A stretch of 64,000 nt of DNA from Myxococcus stipitatus (lineage in GTDB: Bacteria > Myxococcota > Myxococcia > Myxococcales > Myxococcaceae), in the NCBI RefSeq assembly GCF_037414475.1, contig NZ_CP147913.1:5702001-5766000 (forward strand), written 5' to 3'. Shown here piece after piece: positions 51,611 through 58,674 of the stretch; positions within the stretch are counted from its first letter, which is position 1, and every line of letters begins with the position of its first letter. The notes below the pieces were generated by a model that ran no database searches, had not been told where the DNA came from, and saw nothing but the letters and a program-made list of their open reading frames with translations. Made by a program: the position numbers and the translations under genes.

Positions 51611-52108
51611 TCACGTCCTCGAGGCGGGAGGCGCGTGGCTCGCGAGCGAGCGGACGAGTTCGAGCGAGCGGCGCACGTGTTCGCCCACGCGAATCTGGGA
51701 TTCGAAGCTGTCGCGGATGATGCCCTGGCGGTCCACCACGAAGGTGACCCGGCCCGGCAGCAGGCCGAGGAAGGAGCCGCCCACGCCGAACGCCTCGCGG
51801 GCCTCGCCCTTCTCGTCGCTCAACAGGATGAAGGGCAGCCGGTGCTTGGCCGCGAAGCCCTGGTGGGAGGCGACGGAGTCGGAGCTGATGCCGACGACCT
51901 CCGCGCCCGCCGCGACGAAGTCCTCGTACTGGTCCCTCAAGCCGCAGGCCTGGACCGTACAACCCGGCGAGTCGTCTCGCGGGTAGAAGTAGACGACCAG
52001 CACCTTGCGTCCCGCCAGGTCCTTCAGGCGCACCGGCTGGTTGCCCGCGCCCATCAGCGTCACGTCTGGCAGCGCATCGCCCTGCTGCAACAGCTTCGTT
52101 CTCGCCAC
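51611..52108 (-). CDS. Peroxiredoxin, BCP (PrxQ) type
   Basis: The protein has 165 residues from a GTG at 52108 with GGAGGAG 5 bases upstream. Thioredoxin fold with the peroxidatic Cys50 in DDSPGCTVQACGLRD and a resolving Cys55 five residues on, the BCP/PrxQ intramolecular arrangement. ISSDS and GLLPGRVTFVVDRQGIIRD are typical. These enzymes reduce organic peroxides using thioredoxin in the cytoplasm. It is divergent from the PTS operon across a 428-base spacer. Confidence 0.92.
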   Translation of the reverse strand: MARTKLLQQGDALPDVTLMGAGNQPVRLKDLAGRKVLVVYFYPRDDSPGCTVQACGLRDQYEDFVAAGAEVVGISSDSVASHQGFAAKHRLPFILLSDEKGEAREAFGVGGSFLGLLPGRVTFVVDRQGIIRDSFESQIRVGEHVRRSLELVRSLASHAPPASRT

Positions 52109-52536
52109 GTGCACTCCTCCCGCGCCGCCGGAGGTGAGGTCCGGCGCGCCCACGGCCTCGTGAGTCAACCATGCCCTCCAGGGAGGGGCGAGCTTGCGGC
52201 CGGGCGCGCGCGGGCTGGGGTCTTTCCACGCCCGCCTCCTCGCTGGGCGGGGGCCCGAGGTGCAATGCCCTGGAGGAGGACGTTTCGCGACGCATCCCGG
52301 GGACGCCCGTTGCATCTCAAGAGCGTGGGGGATGCGGTGTCGCTCCCCCGTCCGGCAGGCGACAGCCCTATGCGCGGCCGGACCCGAAATTTCGGGCGCG
52401 GGAGGCTTTGGCGTCTTACCTTTCGAGACAAGACGTGAGAGCTTATCTGGGGTACAGGGCGGAAACTTTCGCCGGGGTTGCGCAACGTTGCGTTCAGGCG
52501 TAGGACGCAGCCTCGGGGGGTTGGTCAGGAGTGAAC
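52109..52536. other. Divergent regulatory region between peroxiredoxin and PTS operon
   Basis: No gene is seen. The half nearest the PTS operon holds several exact palindromes: CCCGAAATTTCGGG (52383-52396), an imperfect pair CGTCTT/AAGACG (52412-52417, 52430-52435), GTTGCGCAAC (52477-52486) and the overlapping CGCAACGTTGCG (52481-52492). They lie 45-150 bases before the first PTS start and may be operators. I cannot place a convincing -35/-10 or sigma-54 site. Confidence 0.45.
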
Positions 52537-52959
52537 ATGGTCGGCCTCGTCGTCGCATCGCACGGGCGTTTGGCGGAGGAGCTGGTCTCCACCGCGGAAC
52601 AGATCGTGGGGAAGCTCCCCGCGGTGGCAACCTGCAACATCGAGCCGGGGACTCCCGTCGAGGACCTCCGCGCGAAGATGAAGCAGGCGGTGTCGCGCGT
52701 GGACGCCGGGGACGGTGTCATCATCCTCGCGGACCTGTTCGGTGGCACGCCCTGCAAGGAATCGCTGATGATGTGTCAGCGCATGAACCTGGAGGTCCTG
52801 GCGGGCGTCAATCTGCCCATGCTCCTCAAGGCCAACTCGCTTCGTTCCGAGCAGCTCACCCTCTCTGAGATGGCCAACCAGTTGGCGTCCTATGGTCAGC
52901 GCAACATCACCTGTGCATCCGCCCTTCTTCGCGAGGCCCAGCAGCAGCCGCGAACTTGA
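52537..52959 (+). CDS. PTS mannose-family EIIA
   Basis: The protein has 140 residues from the ATG at 52537 (AGGAG 5 bases upstream). The phosphorylated His9 stands in VASHGRLAEELV; the next block is ILADLFGGTPCKESLM. EIIA-Man accepts phosphate from HPr and passes it to EIIB; in many proteobacteria with an incomplete PTS this protein has only regulatory work, but here the membrane subunits follow directly. First gene of a six-gene PTS operon on the plus strand. Confidence 0.93.
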   Translation: MVGLVVASHGRLAEELVSTAEQIVGKLPAVATCNIEPGTPVEDLRAKMKQAVSRVDAGDGVIILADLFGGTPCKESLMMCQRMNLEVLAGVNLPMLLKANSLRSEQLTLSEMANQLASYGQRNITCASALLREAQQQPRT

Positions 52960-52992
52960 CGGACCCGCGCGGGTCGGCGATTCGAGACGGTT

Positions 52993-53478
52993 GTGATCTC
53001 CCTGGTCCGCGTCGACAACCGCCTCATCCACGGACAGGTCGTCGAGGCCTGGCTGCCCCACCTCAAGGTCTCCCGCGTCGTGGTCGCGGATGACGAGGCG
53101 GCCTCCAGTCCCCTCATCCGTGCGGCCATGGCGCTCGCGGTGCAGAGCGCCATCGAGGTCCAGATTCTTCCGTTGTCCCAGGTGGACTTCGCGGCCCTGT
53201 CCAAGGATGGGGTCCGCACGCTGGTGCTCCTGCGCGACGTGGCGTCCGTGCCCTTCGCGTACGCGCACGGGCTGAACCTGGGCGAGCTCAACCTGGGCAA
53301 CGTGCACTTCGGCACGGGTCGCCGGCAGGTGTCCCCGTCCGTGTTCCTGGCGGAGGCGGAGCTGCGCACGCTCCAGCAGCTGGCGGAGCAGGGCGTGCGC
53401 GTGGAGGCGCGGGCGGTGCCGTCGGAGAAGCCGGTGGAGCTGTCGGACCTCTCGGAGCGGTGGGCGAAGGCCGGGTGA
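52993..53478 (+). CDS. PTS mannose-family EIIB
   Basis: The protein has 161 residues from a GTG at 52993. The active site is in RVDNRLIHGQV, with His13 as the phosphorylated residue of this family. It takes phosphate from EIIA and gives it to the sugar during transport through EIIC/EIID. The rest has the expected alpha/beta pattern, including NLGELNLGNVHFG. Gap to EIIA is 33 bases, to EIIC 4 bases. Confidence 0.93.
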   Translation: MISLVRVDNRLIHGQVVEAWLPHLKVSRVVVADDEAASSPLIRAAMALAVQSAIEVQILPLSQVDFAALSKDGVRTLVLLRDVASVPFAYAHGLNLGELNLGNVHFGTGRRQVSPSVFLAEAELRTLQQLAEQGVRVEARAVPSEKPVELSDLSERWAKAG

Positions 53479-53482
53479 GCAC

Positions 53483-54202
53483 GTGAGCGTCGTCTGGACC
53501 CAGGTGGCGCTCGCGGGGGTGTGGGGCGGCCTGGTGGCCGTGGAGCGCAAGGCGTTCCTTCAGGCCATGATGTCCCGCCCGCTCGTGGCCGGCACCGTCA
53601 TGGGGCTCTTGCTCGATGACGTGACGTCCGGGCTGAGCGTGGGCCTGCTCCTGGAGCTGTTCTTCCTGGGCACCGCGAACCTGGGCGCATCCCTTCCGGA
53701 GAACGACACGCTGGCGGCCACCGCCACCAGCGCGGCCGCGTGCACCCTCACCCACGCCTCGGGCGCGCCGTCCACGCCGGCCATCTGGTCGTTGGCGGTG
53801 CTGCTCTTCATCGGCATGGGGCGGGTGGGGCGGCGCGGCGACAGGCTCCTGGAAGGCTATTCGGCGAGGCTGGCGCGGGTGGCGCTGGCCTCCGCGGAGG
53901 CGGGCAACCTCACGCGCGCCATGCGGCAGAACCTGTGGGGCATGTGGCCGCACTTCACGCTGTACGGCGTGCTGACGGCGCTGTGCGCGCTGGCGGGCTT
54001 CTTCGTGGAGCCGGTGCTCCAGGCGCTGCCCGCGCCGCTGACGCGGGGGCTGGCGTGGGCCTTCCCCGCCATGGCGTCCGTGTCGGCGGCCATCGCCGCG
54101 CAGGGCAGCCACGCCCGCAAGGCCCCGCTCTACGCGGCGCTGGGCGCGGCGGCGGTGACGGTGGCCATCGTGCTGTACCTGCTCCAGGAGCGCGGCACGT
54201 GA
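53483..54202 (+). CDS. PTS mannose-family EIIC membrane subunit
   Basis: The protein has 239 residues from a GTG at 53483 and about seven hydrophobic segments. Family features include ERKAFLQAMMSRPLVAGTVM and GLLLELFFLGTANLGASLPE (EIIC of the Man/Fru/Sor class typically has the latter). Together with EIID it forms the sugar channel. The stop overlaps the EIID GTG (GTGA). Slightly short against the usual 260, mostly at loops. Confidence 0.9.
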   Translation: MSVVWTQVALAGVWGGLVAVERKAFLQAMMSRPLVAGTVMGLLLDDVTSGLSVGLLLELFFLGTANLGASLPENDTLAATATSAAACTLTHASGAPSTPAIWSLAVLLFIGMGRVGRRGDRLLEGYSARLARVALASAEAGNLTRAMRQNLWGMWPHFTLYGVLTALCALAGFFVEPVLQALPAPLTRGLAWAFPAMASVSAAIAAQGSHARKAPLYAALGAAAVTVAIVLYLLQERGT

Positions 54203-54966
54203 GCGCCTCCGCCTCCCCGCTGCCCTGGAGCGTGCTCCTGCGCGTCTTCATGCGCTCGCTCTTCCTGCAGGCCTCGTGGAATCCGCAGGGCATGCAGAAC
54301 CTGGGGCTGGCGTACGCGGTGTTCCCCGCGTTGGAGCGGCTGTACGCGGCGGGCGCGGCGCGCGAGGAGGCGGTGCGCCGGCACCTGGTCTTCTTCAACA
54401 CGCACCCGTACGTGGCCGCGGCCATCGTGGGCGGGGTCGTCTACCACGAGGAGCGAATCGCCCGGGGCGAGGAGGCTCCCGACAAGGTGGTGGCCTTCAA
54501 GGCGGCGCTGATGGGGCCGCTGGCCGCGCTGGGTGACGGCTTCTTCTGGCTGTCGCTCAAGCCCGCGGCCGGGGCGGTGGGGGCCGCGCTGGTGCCGCTC
54601 ATGGGTTTGTGGGCGGTGCCGGTGTTCCTGGTGTTCTACAATCTGGTGCACCTGTTGTTGCGGGTGCGGCTGTACTGGCTGGGGCTCACCCTGGGAGACC
54701 GGCTGGTGGAGGCCGTGGCGCGGGCCAACCTTCCGGCGCGCGGCGCGCGGCTGCGGACGGTGGCGGCGTTGTGTGCTGGCGGGCTCGCGGCCTGGCTGGC
54801 CATGTCCTTCGGGACGAACGCGGGAGGGGCTCGTGCGCCCCTCCTGGCAGCCGGGTGTCTGGCCCTGGGGGTTGCATCCTACGTGCTGGTCAGCCGTCGG
54901 GTGCCCAACTACGTGGTGCTCTACCTCGCGGCCCTGCTGGCCTGCGCGGCGGGCGCCTTCCTTTGA
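54199..54966 (+). CDS. PTS mannose-family EIID membrane subunit
   Basis: The protein has 255 residues from a GTG overlapping the EIIC stop. Signatures: SLFLQASWNPQGMQNLGLAY, FFNTHPYVAAAIVGGV, ALMGPLAALGDGFFWL. The rest is about four to five hydrophobic helices ending at the C-terminus. EIID pairs with EIIC in this PTS class only. The family tends to be about 270-300 residues; the N-terminus is short here. The next gene is HPr after 22 bases. Confidence 0.92.
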   Translation: MSASASPLPWSVLLRVFMRSLFLQASWNPQGMQNLGLAYAVFPALERLYAAGAAREEAVRRHLVFFNTHPYVAAAIVGGVVYHEERIARGEEAPDKVVAFKAALMGPLAALGDGFFWLSLKPAAGAVGAALVPLMGLWAVPVFLVFYNLVHLLLRVRLYWLGLTLGDRLVEAVARANLPARGARLRTVAALCAGGLAAWLAMSFGTNAGGARAPLLAAGCLALGVASYVLVSRRVPNYVVLYLAALLACAAGAFL

Positions 54967-54988
54967 GAGACGAGAGGCAGGAGTCGTG

Positions 54989-55267
54989 ATGGCAACGGTG
55001 GCCGAAGGGACATACGAGATCATCAACGAGCTGGGGCTGCACGCCCGGGCGGCGGCGCAGATGGTCAAGGTGGCCAACCGCTTCAAGAGCGACGTGCTCA
55101 TCGAGGCGCAGGGCCAGCGGGCCAACGCCAAGTCCATCATGGGCGTGCTGATGCTGGCGGCGGCCAAGGGGGTGCAGGTGAAGCTCACCTGTAAGGGAGA
55201 CGACGCGCAGGCGTGCCTGGAGGAGCTGGCGAAGCTCATCGGGGACCGATTTGGCGAGTCGAAGTGA
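54989..55267 (+). CDS. ptsH: HPr phosphocarrier protein
   Basis: The protein has 92 residues from the ATG at 54989 with AGGAG upstream. Catalytic His18 stands in NELGLHARAAAQ; Ser49 stands in ANAKSIMGVLML, the position phosphorylated by HPr kinase. HPr transfers phosphate from Enzyme I to EIIA and, when phosphorylated on Ser, slows transport. The matching kinase is encoded at 33460-34425, so both forms of control should operate. Confidence 0.96.
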   Translation: MATVAEGTYEIINELGLHARAAAQMVKVANRFKSDVLIEAQGQRANAKSIMGVLMLAAAKGVQVKLTCKGDDAQACLEELAKLIGDRFGESK

Positions 55268-55312
55268 CGCTGGGAAGCCACATGCGGTAGGACTGGGAGG
55301 GAAGAAAGACAC

Positions 55313-57073
55313 GTGAGCAGCCAGGCCACCCCCACACTGCGGTTGCTGGGCATCGGCGCCTCACCCGGCGTGGCGGTGGGCCACGCGTTCATCCTGGACC
55401 GAAAGCGCATCCGCACCCCCAAGCTGCGGCTGGCGGAGGCGGAGGTCGAGCCCGAGCGCATGCGCATGAAGACGGCGGTGGACCTGTCCGACCGTCAGCT
55501 CGCGGAGCTCAAGGAGCAGATCACCCGCACCGAGGGCAGCGACCACGCCCTCATCCTGGAAGCACACCGGCTGATGCTCCAGGACCCGATGCTGGTGGAC
55601 GCCGTCAACCAGCTCATCGTCGAGGACCGCATCAACGCGGAGTGGGCCGTGCGCCGCGTGGCCCGCAAAATCAAGCACCTGTTCGACAACATCCCGGACG
55701 AGTACTTCCGGGAGCGCCGCTCGGACGTGGACTACGTCGCCGACCGCATCATCCGCAACCTCATGGGGCAGGTGGTGGACGAGGATGTGGAGGTCCCCGC
55801 GGAGGCCATCGTCGTCGCACATGACCTGCCCCCGGCCGACGCCGCCATGATGGCGCGCAGCGGCCGGGTGGCGGGCTTCGTGACGGACCTGGGCGGCCAC
55901 ACCAGCCACACGGCCATCGTCGCGCGCGCGCGTGAGACTCCCGCCGTGGTGGGCGCGGGCCGGGCCAGTGAGCAGATCTCCCCCGGTGACCTGGTGGCCA
56001 TGGACGGCACGAGCGGCATCGTGCTGGTGAACCCCACGGAGGAGCAGATCCAGAGCTTCCGCGAGGAGCAGCGGCGCCACCGGGAGGCGGAGCAGCTGGC
56101 GCTTGCGACCAAGGACCTGGCGGCGGTGAGCACGGACGACTTCCGCATCCGTCTCAACGGGAACATGGAGTTCCTGGAGGAGATTCCGTCCCTGCTCGCG
56201 CACGGCGCGGAGGGCATTGGCCTGTACCGCACCGAGTTCATGTTCCTGGACCGGAAGACGGCGCCCACGGAGGAGGAGCACTACCGCGCCTACCGTCAGG
56301 TGCTGGAGGCCATGGGCGGCAGGCCCGTCACCATCCGCACGCTCGACTTGGGCGGCGACAAGGTGCCCGGCAAGACGAAGCACGAGAAGGAGCCCAACCC
56401 GGCGATGGGCCTGCGGGCCATCCGCTACTGCCTGTCCAACCGCGAGCTGTTCCGCACCCAGCTGCGCGCGCTGCTGCGCGCCAGCGTGCACGGCAACCTG
56501 CGGCTGATGTTCCCCCTCATCTGCGGGGTGAGCGAGCTGCGCGAGGCCCGCGCCGAACTGGAGGCGTGCCGCACGGAGCTGGGCCGCGCGGGGGTGCCCG
56601 TGGGCAAGCGCTTCCCGGTGGGCATCATGGTGGAGACGCCGAGCGCCGCGATGATCGCCGACCGGCTGGCGCAGGAGGCGGACTTCTTCTCGGTGGGGAC
56701 CAACGACCTCATCCAGTACTCGCTGGCCATCGACCGTCAGAATCGCGAGGTGGCCTACCTCTACCGCCCGCTGCACCTGTCCGTGCTGCGCATGCTGGAG
56801 ACGATTGTCGGCGCCGCCAAGGCCGCCAACATCCCCGTGTCCATGTGCGGGGAGATGGCGGGAGACCCGCTCTACACGCTGGTGCTGCTGGCGCTGGGCT
56901 TCGACGAGCTGTCCATGACGTCCGGGCAGATTCCGGCGGTGAAGCGCTTCATCCGGCGGGTGGGCCGCGCGCAGGCGCAGGAGCTGCTGCGCGAGGCCAT
57001 GGAGCTGACCACCGCGGAGGAGATTGAGCGCTTCATGCGCACGGAGATGGACCGCCGCTTCTCCCACGACTGA
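55313..57073 (+). CDS. ptsI: PTS Enzyme I
   Basis: The protein has 586 residues from a GTG at 55313, the normal length. HPr-binding N-terminal domain; phosphohistidine His199 in GGHTSHTAIVARA; the PEP-binding barrel has YRTEFMFLDRKTAP, GGDKVPGKTKHEKEPNPAMG, and SVGTNDLIQYSLAIDR near the C-terminal Cys-containing loop SMCGEMAGD. Enzyme I transfers phosphate from PEP to HPr. Last gene of the PTS operon. Confidence 0.97.
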   Translation: MSSQATPTLRLLGIGASPGVAVGHAFILDRKRIRTPKLRLAEAEVEPERMRMKTAVDLSDRQLAELKEQITRTEGSDHALILEAHRLMLQDPMLVDAVNQLIVEDRINAEWAVRRVARKIKHLFDNIPDEYFRERRSDVDYVADRIIRNLMGQVVDEDVEVPAEAIVVAHDLPPADAAMMARSGRVAGFVTDLGGHTSHTAIVARARETPAVVGAGRASEQISPGDLVAMDGTSGIVLVNPTEEQIQSFREEQRRHREAEQLALATKDLAAVSTDDFRIRLNGNMEFLEEIPSLLAHGAEGIGLYRTEFMFLDRKTAPTEEEHYRAYRQVLEAMGGRPVTIRTLDLGGDKVPGKTKHEKEPNPAMGLRAIRYCLSNRELFRTQLRALLRASVHGNLRLMFPLICGVSELREARAELEACRTELGRAGVPVGKRFPVGIMVETPSAAMIADRLAQEADFFSVGTNDLIQYSLAIDRQNREVAYLYRPLHLSVLRMLETIVGAAKAANIPVSMCGEMAGDPLYTLVLLALGFDELSMTSGQIPAVKRFIRRVGRAQAQELLREAMELTTAEEIERFMRTEMDRRFSHD

Positions 57074-57191
57074 GCCGATGCGGGTGGGGCGGGGCCTCGC
57101 CCGCCCGGCGGCCTGGCGGCGGGGGCGCGTGCCGGCGCGCGCGGGCCGTGCCCACCTTTCAGGTCAGTCTTGTAGACCTGGGAGGTGGGGC

Positions 57192-57509
57192 GTGTTCAAT
57201 CCAGCGGACATCCAGAAGGGCATGACGACGCGGGACAGGGACGGGGAGAACCTGGGCAGCATCCTCTCCGTGGACGCCGCCGGCTTCTTCATCGAGAAGG
57301 GGCAGTTCTTCCTTCGCGACTACCGGGTGTCCTTCTCCGAAGTGACGGACATCGACGGTGACGACGTGTACCTGCGCGAGGACCTGGTGAGCCTGCCCGG
57401 CGTCCGGCCGGACGTGTTGGCCGCGCGCGGGGTTGCCTCGCGGCCCCTGCCCCTGCACCACGACGCGACGGGGGCGCTGGGTGCGTCCTCGGGGGAGTGG
57501 GACGTCTAG
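57192..57509 (+). CDS. Small PRC-barrel/DUF2171-like protein
   Basis: The protein has 105 residues from a GTG at 57192 with GGAGG 6 bases upstream. The first 65 residues read as a small beta barrel: DIQKGMTTRDRDGENLGSIL, VDAAGFFIEKG, FSEVTDIDGDDVYLRED. This resembles PRC-barrel and DUF2171 modules (I would not choose between them). The C-terminal 40 residues are Ala/Pro-rich. No membrane segment. It follows ptsI by 118 bases and overlaps the converging MgtC-type gene by 4 bases at the stops. Confidence 0.65.
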   Translation: MFNPADIQKGMTTRDRDGENLGSILSVDAAGFFIEKGQFFLRDYRVSFSEVTDIDGDDVYLREDLVSLPGVRPDVLAARGVASRPLPLHHDATGALGASSGEWDV

Positions 57510-58009
57510 TAGAAGCCTCCGTCGGGGCCATCGGGAGGGAGTTCGTCCACCTTCAGCCCCTTGCGGAGGCGGCGCCGGCGGATGAGCCGCTCCACGGGGC
57601 GCAGGCCGGCGAGCGCGAGCAGGGCGATGAGCACGGTGGCCGTGGCGGCCGCGTAGAAGCCCATGCCGATGCTGAGCCCCACGGACGCGGTGAGCCACAG
57701 GTTCGCCGCCGTCGTCAGGCCCCGGATGCTCCCCTGGTCGCGGATGATGGCGCCCGCTCCCAGGAAGCCAATCCCCACCACCACCTGGCTGGCGATGCGG
57801 CTGACGTCCGCGCGCGAGCCCTCCGGGGAAGCGCCGCCCAGCGACCACTCGATGAAGACGCTGCAGAGCGTGAAGAGACACGCCCCCAGCGAGACGATGA
57901 TGTGCGTGCGCAGCCCGGCGGCGTGGCCCCGCAGCTCACGCTCCAGGCCCAGCATGGCACCCATGAGCGCCGCGAGGCCCAGCCGCAGGGCGATGACTCT
58001 CTCGTCCAC
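57506..58009 (-). CDS. MgtC/SapB family membrane protein
   Basis: The protein has 167 residues from a GTG at 58009 (VDERVIALRLGLAALMGAML). Four to five transmembrane helices with the family motif GLERELRGHAAGLRTHIIVS and the second GIGFLGAGAIIRD. MgtC proteins affect magnesium and phosphate homeostasis and growth in hosts; the short SapB form here lacks the C-terminal ACT-like domain of MgtC itself. Ends in a Pro/Asp/Gly tail. Confidence 0.9.
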   Translation of the reverse strand: MDERVIALRLGLAALMGAMLGLERELRGHAAGLRTHIIVSLGACLFTLCSVFIEWSLGGASPEGSRADVSRIASQVVVGIGFLGAGAIIRDQGSIRGLTTAANLWLTASVGLSIGMGFYAAATATVLIALLALAGLRPVERLIRRRRLRKGLKVDELPPDGPDGGFY

Positions 58010-58020
58010 GAGGGACGAGC

Positions 58021-58620
58021 CTACTCACCCAGCTCGATTTTCTCGTCCTTGTCGGCTTCGGTCAGTTCGGGATTGGGCAACGTCGCGAGCGTGGCGGCCA
58101 GGAGCTTCGTCGTGGGCACGACGTAGGGGGCCACTTCCTCGCCCAGCTCCTGGCTGAACCGCGTCACGCGCGCCGCGTAGTCCTCGTCGGTGGAGCTCCA
58201 GCTCCCCGCGGCCTCCGCCGCCCAGACCTCCTGGCTGTCGCGGCACCGCAGGAGCTGCGCCTTCACCTCGGCCTCCGCGCCGTCGCCCTTCAGGGTGATG
58301 CGCGGGTCCAACCAGAGCACGCCCTCCACGCCCTCCACGCACAGCTCCTTGAAGGTGGTGTCCGTGGGGCGGCCCGGCAGCGCGACGTTCTCCTTCACCA
58401 TGAAGTCGCGGTTCTGGTTCACCCACTGGCGCGCGATGAGGCTCCACAGCTCGCCCACCGCGGGCTTCTCGTCCGGCAGGGGCTGCGCCACCACCACCAG
58501 CCGCTTCGTCTCCTTCCGGTCCACCTGGGCGTAGTCGTCGCGGATGCGGCTCGACTTCACCGCGGAGCAGCCCGCGAGCAGCCCCAGCCCGAGCACCGGC
58601 GCCCATCGCATCATCGTCAT
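58021..58620 (-). CDS. Small lipoprotein downstream of the MMPL transporter
   Basis: The protein has 199 residues. Lipobox LAGC with Cys18 (GLLAGCSAVKSSRI). The rest is a single mixed alpha/beta domain (LVVVAQPLPDEKPAVGELWS, LWLDPRITLKG, VKAQLLRCRDSQEVWAAEAA) and an acidic C-terminus. I believe it belongs to the family named after a Myxococcus/Leptospira lipoprotein pair (MXAN_6521/LA_1396) but cannot check. It follows the MMPL gene and is separated from it by a strong hairpin. Confidence 0.65.
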   Translation of the reverse strand: MTMMRWAPVLGLGLLAGCSAVKSSRIRDDYAQVDRKETKRLVVVAQPLPDEKPAVGELWSLIARQWVNQNRDFMVKENVALPGRPTDTTFKELCVEGVEGVLWLDPRITLKGDGAEAEVKAQLLRCRDSQEVWAAEAAGSWSSTDEDYAARVTRFSQELGEEVAPYVVPTTKLLAATLATLPNPELTEADKDEKIELGE

Positions 58621-58635
58621 GGATGTCCCTCTCCC

Positions 58636-58660
58636 GGCCCCCTCTTCGTCGGAGGGGGCC
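58636..58660 (-). terminator. Perfect 9-bp hairpin between MMPL and lipoprotein genes
   Basis: GGCCCCCTC (58636-58644) pairs with GAGGGGGCC (58652-58660) over a 7-base loop. It sits in the 54-base gap between the MMPL stop and the lipoprotein start. There is no T-run, so an attenuating, RNA-processing or stabilising role is as likely as termination. Confidence 0.45.
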
Positions 58661-58674
58661 TCGTGTGTGACTTC

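Noticed and set aside
52440..52500. Possible sigma-54 promoter before the PTS operon
   Set aside because: The GG and GC elements do not fall at the required 10-base spacing.
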